A DNA stretch of 64,000 nt, taken from contig JAKUPN010000002.1 in NCBI GenBank assembly GCA_022449545.1, positions 1-64,000 on the forward strand, written 5' to 3'. This stretch comes from Alphaproteobacteria bacterium. GTDB lineage: Bacteria; Pseudomonadota; Alphaproteobacteria; UBA6615. Every line of letters begins with the position of its first letter. Positions within the stretch are counted from its first letter, which is position 1. A program made the position numbers and the translations under genes. Shown here in pieces: positions 44,616 through 53,654 of this stretch. The notes below the pieces were generated by a model that saw nothing but the letters and a program-made list of their open reading frames with translations, was not told the origin of the DNA and ran no database searches.

Positions 44616-46697
44616 GTGGTGTACACCCTTTCAGTTGATATCGGTGGAACATTCACCGATTGTGTGGCCATTAATGAGGTCGACGGCAGTGTCATCACTC
44701 GAAAGACGCTGACTTCGCCCCATGATTTGTTAGAAGGTGTGTTTCAGGGCCTTGATCAGATAGCAGATGCACTAAAGATCACAACCCCTGATTTTTTAGG
44801 ATCAGTAGGAAGATTCGTGCACGCGACCACTCAGTCCAGCAATGCAATTTTTTCACGTTCAGGCGCTAAAACTGCTGTAATTACTACAAAAGGTTTTGCT
44901 GACACTCTATTGATCATGAGGGCAACCGGTCGCGTTGCAGGTTTAAGTGTGTTTGAACGTCATCACTACCGTAATACAGATAAACCAGCTCCCATAGTTG
45001 ATGAAAGAAATATTTTTGAACTTAATGAGCGGATTGATCACAATGGTACAGCTCTTGTCTCACCAAAAGAATCCGAAATAAGAGAAATTGCTAACAAAAT
45101 TAAGACTGAAAGCTATCAGGCGGTTGCAGTGTGTTTGTTGTTTTCACACAAAAATCATGACCATGAAGCTTTTGTTGGGGAAACTCTTCGAAAAGAACTA
45201 CCGGGTTGTTTTATATCTTTATCATACGAAGTCGCACCAGTGATTGGTGAGTATGAGCGTTCTACAACAACCTTGTTTAACGCTTATGTGGGTGAATTAA
45301 TCAAAAGTTATTTGTCTCGTTTAGAAAAAAAATTACAGAAGTCAGGGTTTAACGAAAAGCTTCTTGTCGTTCAGTCCAATGGAGGGGTGGCGATGGCTGC
45401 TCAGACTATACCGGTCATGACAATTGAGTCTGGACCAGCTGCTGGCATTGTAGGAACTGCCAGGGCAGCAAAGCAATTAGGTTTAGAAAATATAATAGCA
45501 ACAGATGTTGGAGGAACGACATTTAAAGTTGGTATCATAAATAACGGTGATTGGTCTTATACAAAAGAAACAGTAATTAACCAGTATCAACTACGTCTTC
45601 CAATGATTGATGTTGCCTCTATAGGAGCTGGAGGTGGCTCAATTGCCTGGTTGGATAGTGAACGTTTGCGCATTGGGCCTCGCAGCGCCGCTGCCGATCC
45701 AGGGCCGGCATGCTACTCAAACGGAGGAACTGAACCTACCGTAACGGACGCTGATGTTGTTCTTGGTTATATATCTCCTGATAGATTTTTGTTTGGAGAT
45801 ATGCATTTAGATTACGAGCTGGCTTACAACTCAATTAATAATATTGCTGAGCAACTTTTTAATGGGGATGTTATAGCTGCGGCGGCAGGTATCCGACGAG
45901 TGGTCGACAGTCAAATGGCTGATTTGATAAGAAAAACGACTTTAGAGCGGGGTTATGACACTCGAGAGTTTGTCATGATGGCTTATGGCGGAGCTGGCCC
46001 AACGCATGTCTGTTCTTATGGACCACAAGCTGGATGTCAAGAAATTATCATACCTTCTGAGGCAACAGTACACTCTGCACTTGGTGCGGCTATGACAGAT
46101 ATACGATTCAGTCTTAGTTATTCAGATCCTATGGTGTTACCTAAACCAGCCAAAGTTTTCGAAAAAATCTACACAAACCTAGAAAACCAGGGTCGAGAAC
46201 TTTTGAAAGAGGCTAAAATTAGTGAAAGAGATTATTCATTTCTTCGATGGGTAGAGGCCAGGTATCGCAGGCAAGTCCACACAATTCGAATTCCTGTAAT
46301 AGGAAATTTAAGTGAGGCGGGCCTAAAAATTATAGCTGAAGACTTTCACGAAGAGTATGAACGACTTTATGGTATTGGTACTGGATTGAAAGAGGCGGGC
46401 ATTGAATTAATCAACTATGGAGTGGAGGTAGTTGGGCACACGAAAAAAATTGACCCTCAAGTTATTCCTTTATTAAAGAAAAACCCCATTCCGCGCTTAA
46501 AAAGGCAGGCTTATTGTAATGTTCAAAGAAAGTTGATTGATACAGCTGTTTTTGAGGGTGATAAACTAGGGGCGGGCTCAATTATTACAGGGCCAGCAAT
46601 TATTGAGCAGCCTGGTACAACGGTAGTCATTCTCTCGGGTTGGCAGGGCGATGTTGATAAGTTTGGTAATATTCACATAACAGAAATAATAACGTAG
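44616..46697 (+). CDS. hyuA: Hydantoinase/oxoprolinase family protein, subunit A (second pair)
   Basis: Second HyuA-type ATP-binding subunit, 693 residues, clearly diverged from the one at 30536. Seen: DIGGTFTDCVAINE at residues 8-21, FVHATTQSSNAIFSRSG, SGPAAGIVGTARA, TDVGGTTFKVGI and SIGAGGGSIAWLD, with GGTEPTVTDADV further on. It starts at GTG with a weak GAG upstream. HyuB follows after eight bases. The partner's cysteine-rich tail suggests kinship to acetone or acetophenone carboxylases, where this subunit makes the activated phosphorylated ketone or carboxyphosphate. That is inference. Confidence 0.9.
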   Translation: MVYTLSVDIGGTFTDCVAINEVDGSVITRKTLTSPHDLLEGVFQGLDQIADALKITTPDFLGSVGRFVHATTQSSNAIFSRSGAKTAVITTKGFADTLLIMRATGRVAGLSVFERHHYRNTDKPAPIVDERNIFELNERIDHNGTALVSPKESEIREIANKIKTESYQAVAVCLLFSHKNHDHEAFVGETLRKELPGCFISLSYEVAPVIGEYERSTTTLFNAYVGELIKSYLSRLEKKLQKSGFNEKLLVVQSNGGVAMAAQTIPVMTIESGPAAGIVGTARAAKQLGLENIIATDVGGTTFKVGIINNGDWSYTKETVINQYQLRLPMIDVASIGAGGGSIAWLDSERLRIGPRSAAADPGPACYSNGGTEPTVTDADVVLGYISPDRFLFGDMHLDYELAYNSINNIAEQLFNGDVIAAAAGIRRVVDSQMADLIRKTTLERGYDTREFVMMAYGGAGPTHVCSYGPQAGCQEIIIPSEATVHSALGAAMTDIRFSLSYSDPMVLPKPAKVFEKIYTNLENQGRELLKEAKISERDYSFLRWVEARYRRQVHTIRIPVIGNLSEAGLKIIAEDFHEEYERLYGIGTGLKEAGIELINYGVEVVGHTKKIDPQVIPLLKKNPIPRLKRQAYCNVQRKLIDTAVFEGDKLGAGSIITGPAIIEQPGTTVVILSGWQGDVDKFGNIHITEIIT

Positions 46698-46705
46698 GCT
46701 TCGCT

Positions 46706-48892
46706 ATGAATACTCCATCTTCTTCTGTGTTTGATCCCGTCACATTTGAGGTTTTAAATCATCGTTTACTAACCATTTCTGAGGAAATGGGTATTAATTA
46801 TATGCGTTGTTCTGGTTCGAATGTTTTGATTACTGGTAATGATGCGGCTTCAGCTATTATGGATAAGGAAGGCGGATTAGTTTCTGTCGGTCCTTATATA
46901 GTAACGCAGGGCAATGTGTTGCCACTAATTGTTCAGTCGACCCTTAATAGCTCTCAATTTGGAGAGTTAAAAGATGGGGACATATTTATATGTAATGATC
47001 CTTATATGGGGGCTATTCATGCTCCTGATTTTGCCACCGTGTCTCCAATATTTTACGAAGAAAAACTAGTTGCTTGGGTTGGCGCTTCAGGCCATCAACT
47101 TGATACTGGCGGGATGGATCCAGGAGGCTTTTCAGTTAAGGCCGTCGATATTCATCAAGAAGGTTTAAGGATGCCTCCAGTGAAACTCGTTGATAAAGGG
47201 CAACTTCGTGAAGATGTACTTGAGTGGATAATTAATCAAGTAAGAGATCCTTTGGTTGGCTTGGATGTGAGGGGACAGGTTGCTTGTCTGACTGCTGGGC
47301 GTGAAAGAATATTAGGTCTTATAGATGAATGGGGGATTGGGGCACTAAAAATGACCATGGAGCACTCAATCGAGTTTTCGTCTGAGAAATTACGAGATCG
47401 TCTTGAAGAATTACCTGATGGAGAATGGCGAGAGGTACAATACATTGACCATGATGGACATGAAGATAAGATCTATCAGATAGTTTGTACTTTAACTAAG
47501 ACCGGTAAAAGTTTAACTTTTGATTTTTCGGGCACTAGTCCTAACGCAAAAGGGCTTATCAACTGTACTTACTCAGGATTACAAGCTGCTGTTCTTTCCG
47601 CTGTTTATATAAACCTTTGTTGGGATATTCCATGGAATAGAGGCATTCGCGACTGTATAGATATTGTTTCTGAGGTTGGCACGGTTAATAACTGCTCATA
47701 TCCGGCTCCATGTGCGATGGCAACTATTTCAGGTGTGATTGTCACTATAGATGCATCTTGGCGCTGCTTATCACAAATGCTTTTGGCAAGTGAAGGTTAT
47801 CAGCAAGAAGCTATGGCAGTTTGGTCAGGCACTTCTATGGCACCTATTTTTGCGGGGACCAGCCAACATGGCTTTTCTTTCGCTGCAACAGAGATGAGCC
47901 ATTTTGGAGGAGGAGGAGGGGCTCGCACGTATGCTGATGGAGTGGACACATCTGGGATTGTTTTCAATACAACACCAAACATGCCCAATATCGAAGATCA
48001 GGAAAGTGAATACCCAGTATTATATTTATATCGCCGACATTTATGTGATTCTGGAGGAGCCGGAAAGTTCAGAGGGGGGCGCTCGGGCGAATTGGCTTAC
48101 ACGGCTTATGAACCTCCCGAAAATGATCTAGTTGGTCTTTTTGCTGGAACGGGAGCTGAAATGCCTAATGCCATAGGTTTAGCTGGTGGCATGCCGGGTA
48201 ATGCAATTTTAATCGGGCGTCTTTTAGATTCTGATATATTTCAGAGACTGGAAAAAGGGAAAAATCTACCTTCTTATTTGGATGAAATAGTTGGTACTAG
48301 GGAAATAATGAGAAGCAAGCATGAACGAGTTTCTATAAATACTGGTGATGTTTGGCATCATTGCTGGCAAGCTGGCGGGGGTTATGGGGATCCGCTTTTG
48401 AGAGATGAAATTTCTTGTGCAACCGATGTATTAAGGGGTGCAGTTTCAAAAGACAGCGCTCATAGAATCTATGGCGTTGTTTTAAATGATGACGGGACAG
48501 TTGATGGCTTGGCAACCAAGGAATGTCGTCAGAGAATCCGCGAGGATCGCCTTAACGCAGCGACCTCAATTAATTCAAAAAAATCGATGATGGTACTAAA
48601 TGGACCCCCAAAAATGAAATTTGGGGATGTTCTGTATATAGATGACACAGGAAAAAGTGTCTTTTGTTCGAACTGTCAGCATGAATTGTGTAGCAAAGAG
48701 GATAATTTACTCGATTATTTAGTTGAAATACGGTCGTCACTAAGCGCGGCTGGTCCAGTAAGAGGGGAAGATTACGATCATGGACGTTTTCACTTGCGTC
48801 AAATATGTTGTGCAAAATGTGCGACACTTATTGACGTTCAAGTTGTTTTGAAGAACGCTCCACTCCCTTCTATGAAGGTTATCGCTTCCTAA
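46706..48892 (+). CDS. hyuB: HyuB-type subunit fused to an acetone-carboxylase-gamma-like zinc domain
   Basis: Protein of 728 residues. Residues 1 to about 600 are HyuB family (VTFEVLNHRLLTISEEMG, CNDPYMGAIHAPDF, GASGHQLDTGGMDPGG, SGGAGKFRGGRSG, AGGGYGDPLLRDE). After a linker, the last ~100 residues hold C654-x2-C657 and C702-x2-C705 with HLRQICCAKCATLIDVQV, the pattern of the small zinc-bearing subunit of acetone and acetophenone carboxylases. The first pair's HyuB lacks this. The fusion points to carboxylation rather than plain hydrolysis. The stop is five bases from the convergent cupin gene. Confidence 0.87.
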   Translation: MNTPSSSVFDPVTFEVLNHRLLTISEEMGINYMRCSGSNVLITGNDAASAIMDKEGGLVSVGPYIVTQGNVLPLIVQSTLNSSQFGELKDGDIFICNDPYMGAIHAPDFATVSPIFYEEKLVAWVGASGHQLDTGGMDPGGFSVKAVDIHQEGLRMPPVKLVDKGQLREDVLEWIINQVRDPLVGLDVRGQVACLTAGRERILGLIDEWGIGALKMTMEHSIEFSSEKLRDRLEELPDGEWREVQYIDHDGHEDKIYQIVCTLTKTGKSLTFDFSGTSPNAKGLINCTYSGLQAAVLSAVYINLCWDIPWNRGIRDCIDIVSEVGTVNNCSYPAPCAMATISGVIVTIDASWRCLSQMLLASEGYQQEAMAVWSGTSMAPIFAGTSQHGFSFAATEMSHFGGGGGARTYADGVDTSGIVFNTTPNMPNIEDQESEYPVLYLYRRHLCDSGGAGKFRGGRSGELAYTAYEPPENDLVGLFAGTGAEMPNAIGLAGGMPGNAILIGRLLDSDIFQRLEKGKNLPSYLDEIVGTREIMRSKHERVSINTGDVWHHCWQAGGGYGDPLLRDEISCATDVLRGAVSKDSAHRIYGVVLNDDGTVDGLATKECRQRIREDRLNAATSINSKKSMMVLNGPPKMKFGDVLYIDDTGKSVFCSNCQHELCSKEDNLLDYLVEIRSSLSAAGPVRGEDYDHGRFHLRQICCAKCATLIDVQVVLKNAPLPSMKVIAS

Positions 48893-48897
48893 CTTAG

Positions 48898-49320
48898 CTA
48901 AGCTTTATCAGTCAAATTTTGTACTGCCTTATCGTAGTTGTTTTCCGCGTCTATCGCTTCTTTGCCTGCGACAGCATTATAGTCCTGTTGTAAATCACCA
49001 CTTCCTGCTGGGCTTTTGACAGTGAAGAATACTGCTGATCCGCCAATGGCTCTACTTCTGTGATTAACATTTCGAGGAATATGCACGATATCACCCCGTT
49101 CGACGATTTTTTCTTCGTCGCCTAATATGTAGTGCAGTTTACCCTCTATTATTAGTGTCCACTGCTCCTCGTTGGGATGCATATGCAGACCTGAGCCTTC
49201 TCCTTCAGGTTTGGTGACTATACCTGCTTTCATAAATTCACCGGTTGCTTCCTGTAGAATCATATTAGGGTTTTCATCTGGGTTTCTTTTTGACATTTCC
49301 TTGACAACATAAAACGGCAT
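48898..49320 (-). CDS. Cupin domain protein
   Basis: Single-domain cupin of 140 residues. The metal motif 1 reads HMHPNEEQWTLIIEG and motif 2 reads RGDIVHIPRNVNHRS, so a 3-His-1-Glu metal site is intact. It belongs to the group with an N-terminal FYVVKEMSK stretch and a C-terminal tail (QQDYNAVAGKEAID). Small cupins are dioxygenases, isomerases or sensors; function not assigned. It is one of four single-domain cupins in this region, each in a different operon or pair. Confidence 0.88.
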   Translation of the reverse strand: MPFYVVKEMSKRNPDENPNMILQEATGEFMKAGIVTKPEGEGSGLHMHPNEEQWTLIIEGKLHYILGDEEKIVERGDIVHIPRNVNHRSRAIGGSAVFFTVKSPAGSGDLQQDYNAVAGKEAIDAENNYDKAVQNLTDKA

Positions 49321-49347
49321 GTAATTTCTCCTCGAATATGTCTTAGT

Positions 49348-49731
49348 TTAAAACTTATTTTTTGATTTTGCTTTCTTTATAATTGCCCCAAGTATTTTTT
49401 TAATTTCTTCCCGCGAAGAGAGAGAACAATGACTATTACCCCACTTTAGTGTCTCTCTATTTAACAATTCGTATCTTCCCGTGACATGTCTCATTTCTAT
49501 TTTGGAGGCCCCTTTTAGGTGGTAAAAATAGGGTCGTGAAATTTTTATTTCGTATCCGATGATTTGGTAATTTATTGTTTTTCCATTTTTGAATATAACG
49601 CCAAAATAAGAAGGAGAACTGCATAAGAGGGCTTTACCATTTAGGCTATCAGAAGCCGAACAAACTTCTATAAACAGCATGAAAAAAAAACTAATCAAAA
49701 GTATTTTTTTTATTTTTGATTTTAGAAACAT
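49348..49731 (-). CDS. Small exported protein of unknown function
   Basis: Protein of 127 residues from ATG 49731 (the longer in-frame reading to 49752 adds MWRIDVT). A Lys-rich start and a hydrophobic core, LLISFFFMLFIEVCSAS, form a signal peptide, probably cleaved after CSA. The mature part has two Cys (ALLCSS and NSHCSLS) and the hydrophobic YFGVIFKNGKTINYQIIGYE segment, ending in a Lys-rich tail. I recognise no family. It may be a periplasmic protein with one disulphide. It lies alone between the cupin and EthD genes. Confidence 0.7.
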   Translation of the reverse strand: MFLKSKIKKILLISFFFMLFIEVCSASDSLNGKALLCSSPSYFGVIFKNGKTINYQIIGYEIKISRPYFYHLKGASKIEMRHVTGRYELLNRETLKWGNSHCSLSSREEIKKILGAIIKKAKSKNKF

Positions 49732-49857
49732 AGTCACATCGATTCTCCACATGACATGAATGGTCCTTTTAAGGTTTTCTAATAATGTTAAATAATTTTA
49801 AGTAAAGTTTTATATTAGAAGAAAAAGATTCTGAAAAAGAAGGTTATTTTTTTATCT

Positions 49858-50172
49858 TCAGTTCAAATTTTCACTGAATTGAACAATAGGTTTTATATCA
49901 GTGAAGTTAGGGATGTCTCCCATGACTTCTGCTGAATGTTCAGTCATGGCTATGTGTAACGCTTCTAGGCTTTCAAATTCTATTATGGCCATTATTTGGA
50001 AAGGAGCAGAAGCTTCTGGGTCTGGTGTTCCCAACCCCTTTATCACTTTCATACTGGTAATACTGGAGCCCATTGTTTTTCCGACTAACTCTTTATGTTT
50101 AGTCAGGTAGTAGTCTAGATCAAAATTAGAACCAGGGGTATTCGGGTACATTACAGTTACCGTTATCGACAT
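49858..50172 (-). CDS. EthD domain-containing protein
   Basis: Ferredoxin-like dimeric barrel protein of 104 residues. It opens MSITVTVMYPNTPGSNFDLD, then DYYLTKHKELVGKTMG and PFQIMAIIEFESLEALHIAM, the EthD pattern. EthD-type proteins accompany ether- and polyketide-degrading or ring-cleaving enzymes as small accessory or reductase proteins; the original EthD reaction is unproven. It is divergent from the Asp-nucleophile hydrolase at 50283, 110 bases away. Confidence 0.88.
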   Translation of the reverse strand: MSITVTVMYPNTPGSNFDLDYYLTKHKELVGKTMGSSITSMKVIKGLGTPDPEASAPFQIMAIIEFESLEALHIAMTEHSAEVMGDIPNFTDIKPIVQFSENLN

Positions 50173-50282
50173 AGCTTGTTACCTCTTTATTTTATAGTTT
50201 GGTCAAAACATTCTAGACCCATTTTTATTAACTTGTGTACAATATTATAATAGTAATATTACAGGTTATTCAGGAGATAAAA

Positions 50283-51269
50283 TTGAGGCATGACTATCGA
50301 CCCATAAGTAAAGAAGCAAGAAAACTGCTTATTGAGGGGCACCAAAATTCTGAATTGATAACTACGCTTGAATCAATTGGCAGTGACGGAGTTGCTCCTT
50401 TACCAAATAATTTAGATGGAGATCTTGAAGATGTTAATGGGATAATTGTGAAACATAGATTTGTGGAGGCTCCTGGGGAAGGTGAAATGATTCGCTGGCA
50501 TTATGTCGAAGCAGGCACAGGAGAGCCTTTATTATTACTACATGGTATTCCTCAATCGTGGAGAATGTTTATGCCTATTCTACCTGAACTTGCCAAAAGG
50601 TTCAGATGTATTGCCCTAGATTTGAAAGGTTATGGTCAATCACACAAAGAAAGAGGCGACTATCGTCATGAAGGGGTCGCGGAACAAGTGGTGTCCCTTC
50701 TTAACACAATTGGAATAGATCGTTTTTCTATGTTTAGCCATGATAGAGGTACTGTGCAGGCCGATTTTATTGCAGCTAAACATACTAAAAGAATTAATCG
50801 ATGGATAAGGGGCTCGCAACATCTTGTACATTACCATCCTGATTTGTCGCCTCAGGAACATATCTTATCCAAAATAGAAACTCGTGAAATATTACAGGAC
50901 CCCCTAAGAATGATTAGCTATATCTATAGTTGGACCTGTAAATATCCTATTCCTCGTCCTTATATAGAGCTAGCGGTTCAAGAATTTTCAAGACAAGGAG
51001 TAGGTTTGGCTGTGGAGCGCTATTTTCAGTCTTCTACTTTCCGCAAAGATTGGATCGATCGCAGAACAAGACTGATCCCAGAGTGGAAAATGCCAATACT
51101 TATTTTGCAAGGTTCGGACGAACCACCTATGCCAGTTGAAAATTATATGAATTTGGAAGAGTATTTGCCCGGTGTTCAGGTAGAGTTTGTCGATGGAGGT
51201 CATTTCTACGTTGAAGAAAATCCTCAGGGTACTTTGGAGAAAGTCCTACCTTTTCTTTGTTCCATTTAA
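50283..51269 (+). CDS. Alpha/beta hydrolase with Asp nucleophile (epoxide hydrolase / haloacetate dehalogenase type)
   Basis: From TTG 50283 it has 328 residues. The nucleophile elbow reads SHDRG with D154 in place of Ser, as in epoxide hydrolases and haloacetate dehalogenases. HGIP (H87) forms the oxyanion hole and H307 (GGHFYVEE) is the base. AGGAG lies six bases before this TTG; the longer in-frame reading to 50235 has no such site. The first 75 residues are an extra non-catalytic domain. Its end overlaps the convergent EamA gene by 24 bases. Whether it opens epoxides or removes halides is open. Confidence 0.85.
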   Translation: MRHDYRPISKEARKLLIEGHQNSELITTLESIGSDGVAPLPNNLDGDLEDVNGIIVKHRFVEAPGEGEMIRWHYVEAGTGEPLLLLHGIPQSWRMFMPILPELAKRFRCIALDLKGYGQSHKERGDYRHEGVAEQVVSLLNTIGIDRFSMFSHDRGTVQADFIAAKHTKRINRWIRGSQHLVHYHPDLSPQEHILSKIETREILQDPLRMISYIYSWTCKYPIPRPYIELAVQEFSRQGVGLAVERYFQSSTFRKDWIDRRTRLIPEWKMPILILQGSDEPPMPVENYMNLEEYLPGVQVEFVDGGHFYVEENPQGTLEKVLPFLCSI

Positions 51270-52205
51270 AACATTAAGATCGGGTTTTTCTGCCTGAACT
51301 AGAGCTATTCCTATTAAAATAACTGCGATTGATGCTAAAAGCAGAAAAGTTATAGGTTCTTTAAGGACGATCCATGCGAGCGTAACACCGACTATTGGTA
51401 AAGCAAATTGCCATACAGCCATGCGTCCGATGCCGCCACGCGACAAAGCATACAGCCAGGTCATGCTCGCTATAACGGATGCTCCAGCAGCAAGATAAAA
51501 TATAACTCCCCAGCCAAGTAAAGATATCTCTGATATTTCTTCAGATGGAACAGAAATTATTAAAGCAGGAATTAAAAGCATACAAGCAAAAACAACACTC
51601 CATAAACTTACGGTCTTAGCTCCATAAATTATTGACATGCGGCCACCTAGATAAAAGCCAAATGACCCACAAAAAGCACCTAGCATGCAGAGTAGGTCAC
51701 CATACCAAGTGGCTTGACTTATTCCTAACCCCAGTGATTCAGAAATTAATATAAGTGCCCCAAAAAATCCAACAGTTATGCCTGTCCACCATCTGGAACT
51801 AGGCCATTGACGCCGAAAGCCGGCCTCAATTAGACCTGTAAAAATTGCGGTTGCTGAACTGGCAACAACTGCATGGCCTGCCGTTGTGTACTGAACGCCT
51901 AGGGTAAATATAATGGTTCCAAGCGTCGCCATTATAGAGATTACACAAAAGTGAATTCTACTTCCATAATGCCAAGGGATCCGTAACCTCATTATACCTA
52001 TTATAACTAGCGCACAAGGGCCAGCAGCTATAACCCTAAGCACTCCCAGACTAAAACCATCCATGGATTGAGTACCCAGTTTAGTTACCATTGAGGAACC
52101 TCCCCACAGCAACACAGTTGTCAGTGCGGCCGCTGTTGCAATGGAGAAAAATCCCGGCAGAGTTACATCTGATGCATTTAGATTTTTTTTATTGCTCTGG
52201 TTCAT
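51246..52205 (-). CDS. EamA/DMT-family transporter
   Basis: Inner-membrane carrier of 319 residues with about ten segments in two EamA repeats (TTVLLWGGSSMVTKLGTQ in the first, GDLLCMLGAFCGSFGFYLGG in the second). Compared with the EamA gene at 4442 it is a separate, diverged member. It probably exports or imports a metabolite of this catabolic region; no substrate clue is visible. Its 3' end overlaps the convergent hydrolase by 24 bases, so the two transcripts would be antisense there. Confidence 0.88.
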   Translation of the reverse strand: MNQSNKKNLNASDVTLPGFFSIATAAALTTVLLWGGSSMVTKLGTQSMDGFSLGVLRVIAAGPCALVIIGIMRLRIPWHYGSRIHFCVISIMATLGTIIFTLGVQYTTAGHAVVASSATAIFTGLIEAGFRRQWPSSRWWTGITVGFFGALILISESLGLGISQATWYGDLLCMLGAFCGSFGFYLGGRMSIIYGAKTVSLWSVVFACMLLIPALIISVPSEEISEISLLGWGVIFYLAAGASVIASMTWLYALSRGGIGRMAVWQFALPIVGVTLAWIVLKEPITFLLLASIAVILIGIALVQAEKPDLNVLNGTKKR

Positions 52206-52351
52206 AAATTTATCACATATATTCTAAAGGCATACTTTCAGTTTAAATCGTTACTATCTGATTATTCCCTGACTTACTAAAAAAACACCGATCAGATATA
52301 TTAAATTTTTTTCCTTATGTGAAACACTTAAAACTGTAAAAGGATTTTTTT

Positions 52352-53545
52352 GTGAATTCTGAAAGAGTACGTTTTTTGCTTCTGAATTTGGGGCACTTTC
52401 TTGATCATTTTTTTATGCTTGTTTTTGCCAGTGCAGCAGCTTTAACACTGATAAAAAAGTGGGATATGAGTTACTCTGAGCTGATTCCTTACGCTACGCC
52501 AGGATTTGTTGCCTACGCTATATTTTCTTTGCCATCAGGCTGGTTGGCGGACAGATGGAACCGGGACGCAATGATGACCATCTTTTTTGTTGGTATTGGG
52601 TTAGCTGCCATAGCCACATCCTTTGCTGATTCCCCTATTCAGATAGGGATTGGACTGACTTTTATAGGGGTTTTTGCTGCGATTTATCATCCCGTTGGAA
52701 TTGCTCTTGTTATAGAAGGACATTCCCGCACGGGTGTTCCTCTAGCTATCAATGGCATATTTGGAAATATTGGAGTCGGTTCGGCGGCTCTAATAACAGG
52801 TTTTCTGATTGATAATATGAGTTGGAGAGCTGCCTTTGTTTTACCCGGGGTTATTTCTGTCGCAGCAGGTATTTTTCATCATTTTATATCAAAAAAGATC
52901 CGCAAAGAAGAAATAATAAAAGATATTTTACCAGCTGGTTTTTCGCACGACGAATATGGGCGATCTATAATAGTGAGAGTATTAATAATCGTATTTGTTT
53001 CAACAGCTATTGGTGGCCTAATATTCCAGGCTACAACTTTTACTCTTCCAAAAATTTTTGATGAAAGACTTAATGAGTTAGCTAATTCAGCAACAGCAGT
53101 TGGTTGGTATGCTTTTCTCGTTTTTGGGGTGGCTGCATTCGGTCAGATTATTGTGGGATGGTTAATCGATCGATACTCGGTAAGGAACGTATTTGTTATT
53201 GTAGCAGTTATACAAACGGTTATTTTTTCTATTATGCCGGGTCAAAGTGGCTCAAATGCTCTTATACTATCTTTCTTATTCATGTTTGCTGTTTTTGGTC
53301 AGGTTCCTATCAACGACGTTCTAGTTGGTAGGGTTACAAAAAATGAGTGGCGGAGCCGCGTGCTTTCTGTTCGTTACGTTCTGACATTCTCATTAACTGG
53401 ATTAGCAATACCTGCTATTTCCTGGATTCATGGTAATATGGGTTTTGATGCTCTATTCTATTTTCTAGCAGGAGGGGCAACTTTAATATTGCTTTCAGTT
53501 ATCTTACTGCCAAGACTTAAATCTATCACAATACCGTCTGTGTAG
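52352..53545 (+). CDS. MFS transporter
   Basis: Major facilitator of 397 residues with about twelve membrane segments. It opens LLLNLGHFLDHFFMLVFASA, has the loop 2-3 motif SGWLADRWNRDAMM, and IGVFAAIYHPVGIALV in the first half, resembling the fosmidomycin-resistance-like branch. It starts at GTG with AAGGA seven bases upstream. It stands alone before the SDR pair. Substrate unknown; resistance naming would go beyond the evidence. Confidence 0.87.
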   Translation: MNSERVRFLLLNLGHFLDHFFMLVFASAAALTLIKKWDMSYSELIPYATPGFVAYAIFSLPSGWLADRWNRDAMMTIFFVGIGLAAIATSFADSPIQIGIGLTFIGVFAAIYHPVGIALVIEGHSRTGVPLAINGIFGNIGVGSAALITGFLIDNMSWRAAFVLPGVISVAAGIFHHFISKKIRKEEIIKDILPAGFSHDEYGRSIIVRVLIIVFVSTAIGGLIFQATTFTLPKIFDERLNELANSATAVGWYAFLVFGVAAFGQIIVGWLIDRYSVRNVFVIVAVIQTVIFSIMPGQSGSNALILSFLFMFAVFGQVPINDVLVGRVTKNEWRSRVLSVRYVLTFSLTGLAIPAISWIHGNMGFDALFYFLAGGATLILLSVILLPRLKSITIPSV

Positions 53546-53654
53546 CTTTTTTTAGAGCGTTGAGCTTATTTTGAATGTGATGATAGAAGTAACTGTTAAA
53601 AAGTTTTTTTAGTAAGAGGTTCTGGTTCTATAAAAATGTACAAAGGGTGACACG

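Noticed and set aside
52352-53545. Fosmidomycin resistance protein
   Set aside because: The MFS protein only resembles that branch in a few segments; a resistance role is not supported by the sequence.
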